From positions 1 through 61,326 of IMG/VR virus record IMGVR_UViG_3300027896_002454: 61,326 nucleotides of DNA. The stretch is one strand, 5' to 3'. The DNA is from a virus. This document shows, in pieces, positions 58,520 through 61,326 of this stretch; position 1 is the stretch's first letter; each line of letters opens with the position of its first letter. The notes beneath the pieces were generated by a model. It was not told the origin of the DNA and searched no databases. It worked only from the letters and a program-made list of their open reading frames with translations. Both the position numbers and the translations under genes were made by a program.

Positions 58520-59312
58520 ATTTTTCTTTCAGTTGTTTTGTAAATTCTAGATTTATATTATCTAGTCCTTGTTTTCCTAAAACAGATAACCAATCTATAA
58601 CTACTTCTTTATTCTTATCAGATAGATTACTTTCTTGTTTAAGCCAAAGATTAGAATCTCCTTTTTTATCATTAGAAATATTATCTGGTTGACAAGCTAC
58701 TTTGCCGATCCACGTTTCAGACTTACATGGTTCGAACCATGCTTTATCCCATTGTTGTCCAATTATTCGATTTCTAAATTCTATATCACATATTCTTAAC
58801 CATTCGTGAGGAGTTATATTTCTTCCTTCAAGATACTTTAATTCTCTATACTCTATGTCTCCATCAGAACCATCTTTACCTTGCAATAATAAATTAAAAT
58901 AACCCATTTTCAATATAACAGATTTATGATATCCTTTGCTACATCTACATAATTGAGCTATTCTATCAAAACCATTCTTAAGAATCCAAATCATTGTATT
59001 CTTCAACCAATCAGGTTGAAAATATACTTCATCATTATTATGTATAATATAATCATTTTTTGCATTAAATAAAATAGAATTGTGATTAAAAGATAAACTT
59101 TCTATTTTATTATTTCGTATAATCTTATACTCATTGTTTTTTAACCAGTGCTTAATTTTAGAATCTAGATCGAATTCGCAAGCATTATCTATAATAGTGA
59201 AACTAAGATCTTTAGATAATTTGTCATTTTCAAAACAAGAACCAAAAAATGTATCTATATTAAAGTCTCTCTTCGTGAATACTACACCTATTGTTATATC
59301 TTTAATATTCAA
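58509..59312 (-). CDS. Glycosyltransferase family 2-like
   Basis: 267 residues. DITIGVVFTKRDFNIDTFFGSC start, ESLSFNHNSILFNAKNDYIIH, then HNNDEVYFQPDWLK, where DE takes the DxD place. Beyond it QGKDGSDGDIEYREL is a possible acceptor ED. Diverged member; nearest neighbours are glycan genes. Confidence 0.6.
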   Translation of the reverse strand: MNIKDITIGVVFTKRDFNIDTFFGSCFENDKLSKDLSFTIIDNACEFDLDSKIKHWLKNNEYKIIRNNKIESLSFNHNSILFNAKNDYIIHNNDEVYFQPDWLKNTMIWILKNGFDRIAQLCRCSKGYHKSVILKMGYFNLLLQGKDGSDGDIEYRELKYLEGRNITPHEWLRICDIEFRNRIIGQQWDKAWFEPCKSETWIGKVACQPDNISNDKKGDSNLWLKQESNLSDKNKEVVIDWLSVLGKQGLDNINLEFTKQLKEKYGV

Positions 59313-59560
59313 ACTTTTATTTCCTTATAAAGTCTATGTAATTTATGACCGTAATCAATTTTCCACCCATCATCCCAAAGTTTATCAAGTTGAGGATCTT
59401 CTGAAATTAATCTACAATCACACATACAATGTTCTTCAAACCAAGCTTGAATTTCTTTATCATACTCTGATAAATAACTAGCTGTACAAGTTGGATTAGA
59501 TATGAAAAACGCTATAGATTCTCCATGTTTATCACACACTGCATGTAACCATTTTTTCAT
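59309..59560 (-). CDS. Hypothetical small Cys/His protein
   Basis: 83 residues with VCDKHG, TCTAS and HCMCDC, six cysteines in total, so a metal-binding or disulphide-bonded domain is likely. Trp-rich. No family recognised. ATGA overlaps on both sides. Confidence 0.5.
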   Translation of the reverse strand: MKKWLHAVCDKHGESIAFFISNPTCTASYLSEYDKEIQAWFEEHCMCDCRLISEDPQLDKLWDDGWKIDYGHKLHRLYKEIKV

Positions 59561-60018
59561 AATTTTTTTCTCTTATTACTTGAAGATTCTTTATGACTAA
59601 CCCATCTACAGTTAGCTGGTTCGTAATTGCCATTATGATTTATTCTATCTATACAATACCACTTTTCTCTTTGTCCCATATCTTTAAGAAAAGTTTCAAA
59701 ACTATTTATCCATTGCTCGCAAACAATTATTCCTCGAGCACCATAAGATTTATAATTGTGAGCGCTCTTATTATAACATCTTCTCTTCATTGCTTGCCAA
59801 GTTCTATATGTTGGAGTATTAGTCATATCATGAGTAGTTGCTTTAATCTTTATTTTCAATCTAACATCAGCGCGCTTAGCAGGATTTCCATCACCAGAAA
59901 ACATTTCTGATAATTTTCTTTTTACACTTTCTGGACATTTATCTTTTCCTGTTTTTCGTCTAACTTCCCAATTTTTTAAAACACTTTCGCTAATTTTCTT
60001 TCTTGTTTCTTCAGTCAT
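59557..60018 (-). CDS. HNH homing endonuclease
   Basis: 153 residues. A NUMOD3-like start (TEETRKKISESV, GDGNPAKR) leads into YRTWQAMKRRCYNKSAHNYKSY and GIIVCEQWINSFETFLKDMG, then YCIDRINHNGNYEPANCRWV, the H/N/H metal finger of phage HNH endonucleases. It differs from the Vsr-like and PD-ExK enzymes here. Inserted between GT9-like and unknown genes; no intron visible. Confidence 0.82.
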   Translation of the reverse strand: MTEETRKKISESVLKNWEVRRKTGKDKCPESVKRKLSEMFSGDGNPAKRADVRLKIKIKATTHDMTNTPTYRTWQAMKRRCYNKSAHNYKSYGARGIIVCEQWINSFETFLKDMGQREKWYCIDRINHNGNYEPANCRWVSHKESSSNKRKKL

Positions 60019-60788
60019 AATTTGTCCAAGATTTCAGTATATGACTCGTTGTACCAAAATTTTACATTGTTTTCTAACCATACTGGATGAAAGTAAAACT
60101 CTTTAGCCGCATCTCCCTCATATTTACATATAATTTTCTTATTCTCAAAACAAGAAAATAGATGAACAAATCCACTAAAACATATAACAGCTTCAGAATT
60201 AGCTATATAAACTAATTCTTCTGGTAGACTAAGATCTCTAATATCATAACAATAATCATATTTTTCATCATCTTGTATACCCATAAGATATATTTGATAT
60301 CCTAATTTTACATTTAAAAATTTAATCAAATCTTGCAAGAACTTTTTAGAACTCCAAGATCTTCTAGGATCATCTCCATTTCCTGCGAATGATGTTATAA
60401 CAATACGTTTTTTAGCATCAAGAAAAGTTTGATCATATAATTCTGGCAGTTTGAATTTTATATATGGTTGGCTGTCTGACCTTATAGAATTAGGTCTTAA
60501 AAGAAATTGATTTACTTCTCCATAAACTTGTGGACTAAATGCAAAATCATATTCTTTTCCATGATCTTGGTAATATTCAAATTGTTTTGCAGATATGATA
60601 TTATAATCTATATTCTGTAGTTTCAAAAATTCATCAGAATATTTTGTATAATCTACTTTTGTTCTTCTATTTGTTACTTCGTCGATATAAGTGTAATGGA
60701 ATCTTTCATCATCATTAATATGATTAAAGCACTTACTAAAACATATCAACATGTCACCTAAACCACCAGAACCAAGAAATGTTTTCAA
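60015..60788 (-). CDS. Glycosyltransferase family 9-like
   Basis: 257 residues. FLGSGGLGDMLICFSKCF start, IVITSFAGNGDDPRRSWSSKKF, and AVICFSGFVHLFSCFENKKIIC. A copy of the protein at 40.2-41.0 kb with the same glycine-rich start and FSGF block. The donor may be a heptose or another nucleotide sugar. ATGA overlap with the HNH gene. Confidence 0.65.
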   Translation of the reverse strand: MKTFLGSGGLGDMLICFSKCFNHINDDERFHYTYIDEVTNRRTKVDYTKYSDEFLKLQNIDYNIISAKQFEYYQDHGKEYDFAFSPQVYGEVNQFLLRPNSIRSDSQPYIKFKLPELYDQTFLDAKKRIVITSFAGNGDDPRRSWSSKKFLQDLIKFLNVKLGYQIYLMGIQDDEKYDYCYDIRDLSLPEELVYIANSEAVICFSGFVHLFSCFENKKIICKYEGDAAKEFYFHPVWLENNVKFWYNESYTEILDKL

Positions 60789-61052
60789 TTAAAAGTATAC
60801 TCCTCCAATTGATCCACTTTTTTCACAATCTGCATTTAAATCATTACCAGATCTATATGGAACTAAAAGTTCTCCATTTGCTCCATGTATGTGATTTGTA
60901 AGTTTTCTAATCTCTTTTCTCAAATCTTCGATTTGTTTATCTCTACGTTTAATTTGTTCTCTTAATCTTTCAATCTTTTTATCTTGAGATATTTCATCCC
61001 AATACCATGGTTCTTTTTTATCTTCACTCTTTATTTTTATATTTTCTTCCAT
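60789..61052 (-). CDS. Coiled-coil protein
   Basis: 87 residues. Residues 20-55 are a basic coiled coil with heptads (DKKIERLREQIKRRDKQIED ... IRKLTNHIHG), followed by a glycine-rich tail ending SGSIGGVYF. Small coiled-coil proteins with this kind of tail are often structural in phages; not provable here. One base from the GT9-like gene. Confidence 0.5.
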   Translation of the reverse strand: MEENIKIKSEDKKEPWYWDEISQDKKIERLREQIKRRDKQIEDLRKEIRKLTNHIHGANGELLVPYRSGNDLNADCEKSGSIGGVYF

Positions 61053-61326
61053 TCTTTTTCTATATCCTTATATCTTTCGTTTTGAAAAATCTGTTTAGCC
61101 TTGTTTTTAACATGGATAGAATGCAGCCCAGGTATAAAGTAAGCATTTTTAAATCCTATTACATGATGGTGAACTGGATGAATATCGTGTCTTAAATACG
61201 TTTTAAATAATCTTTCTTGAGGATCTGGATAATTAATCCATTTAAAAAATGGTTGCACATTCCAATTATATTTTCTAACTAATTCGTCGTCTAGATCTTC
61301 TATGATATTAATTCTTGGAGTTAAAA
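61037..61326 (-). CDS. C-terminal part of a protein running off the window
   Basis: The frame is open to the edge, so the start lies outside. The visible 95 residues read INIIEDLDDELVRKYNWNVQ, PFFKWINYPDPQERLFKTY, then HDIHPVHHHVIGFKNAYFIPG and a basic tail KNKAKQIFQ ... KEWKKI. A GTG inside it is not needed as a start. No family recognised; His-rich patch notable. Confidence 0.5.
   Translation of the reverse strand, partial: LTPRINIIEDLDDELVRKYNWNVQPFFKWINYPDPQERLFKTYLRHDIHPVHHHVIGFKNAYFIPGLHSIHVKNKAKQIFQNERYKDIEKEWKKI

Noticed and set aside
1-61326. CRISPR array
   Set aside because: No regularly spaced direct repeats of 20-40 bases were seen; the only near-identical repeats are promoter blocks about 2.8 kb apart.

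Overview
The window is about 27-28% GC, and every supportable gene lies on the minus strand, packed end to start with ATGA, TAATG or few-base overlaps. The gene content points to a large tailed phage (or a phage contig from a marine or other AT-rich metagenome) with a T4-like DNA metabolism core: UvsX/RecA recombinase, gp32-like ssDNA-binding protein, DnaB/gp41-like helicase, TOPRIM primase, 5' flap exonuclease, RuvC-like resolvase and Mre11/Rad50. It also carries a thymidylate-synthase-family enzyme, dNMP kinase, class II ribonucleotide reductase, amidase and lytic transglycosylase. I see no capsid, tail or terminase gene and no tRNA. The polymerase is a bacterial-type PolIII alpha (DnaE with PHP domain) rather than a T4 family B enzyme.

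Layout, right to left (the direction of transcription). 61.3-37.7 kb is a surface-glycan cluster: glycosyltransferases, NAD-dependent sugar epimerases, SAM methyltransferases, an AsnB amidotransferase, a cupin, a nucleotidyltransferase-kinase fusion, KdsC-, AroE- and GatZ-like enzymes, and GmhA plus a domain-swapped HldE-like protein. 37.6-28 kb is replication/recombination (SSB, UvsX, DnaQ-like exonuclease, flap exonuclease, helicase) followed by NrdJ. 28-20.5 kb holds small membrane and zinc-ribbon proteins and dnaE. 20.4-16 kb is a second sugar block (two GT-B glycosyltransferases, UDP-galactopyranose mutase). 16-5.4 kb has nucleotide enzymes (dNMP kinase, TS-family enzyme, nucleotidase), lysis genes, a short UDP-sugar dehydrogenase and RmlA. 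5.4-1 kb returns to DNA repair (HD protein, RuvC, primase, Mre11-Rad50).

The most striking system is a fractured dnaE. The gene is cut at its conserved FNK/SHS site into two genes ending and starting with the halves of a naturally split intein, with a Vsr-like (EDxHD) homing endonuclease gene plus two unrelated small genes between them. Trans-splicing would give a polymerase of about 1043 residues. Around it is an invasion by endonuclease genes: eight in 61 kb, four from one Vsr-like family in different states of decay (two intact, one with an in-frame TGA, one reduced to its catalytic tail), several overlapping the start codon of the next gene. One Vsr-like insertion abuts the flap exonuclease gene, whose conserved N-terminus is displaced into another frame by two extra bases just after a long hairpin.

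Also notable: an uninterrupted frame of at least 876 codons fusing Mre11 to Rad50; a TS-family enzyme with Asp at the base-selecting position, suggesting dCMP rather than dUMP chemistry; a reversed-domain HldE; and a repeated promoter cassette. Five small genes (30-58 codons) lie in the gaps between the larger genes.
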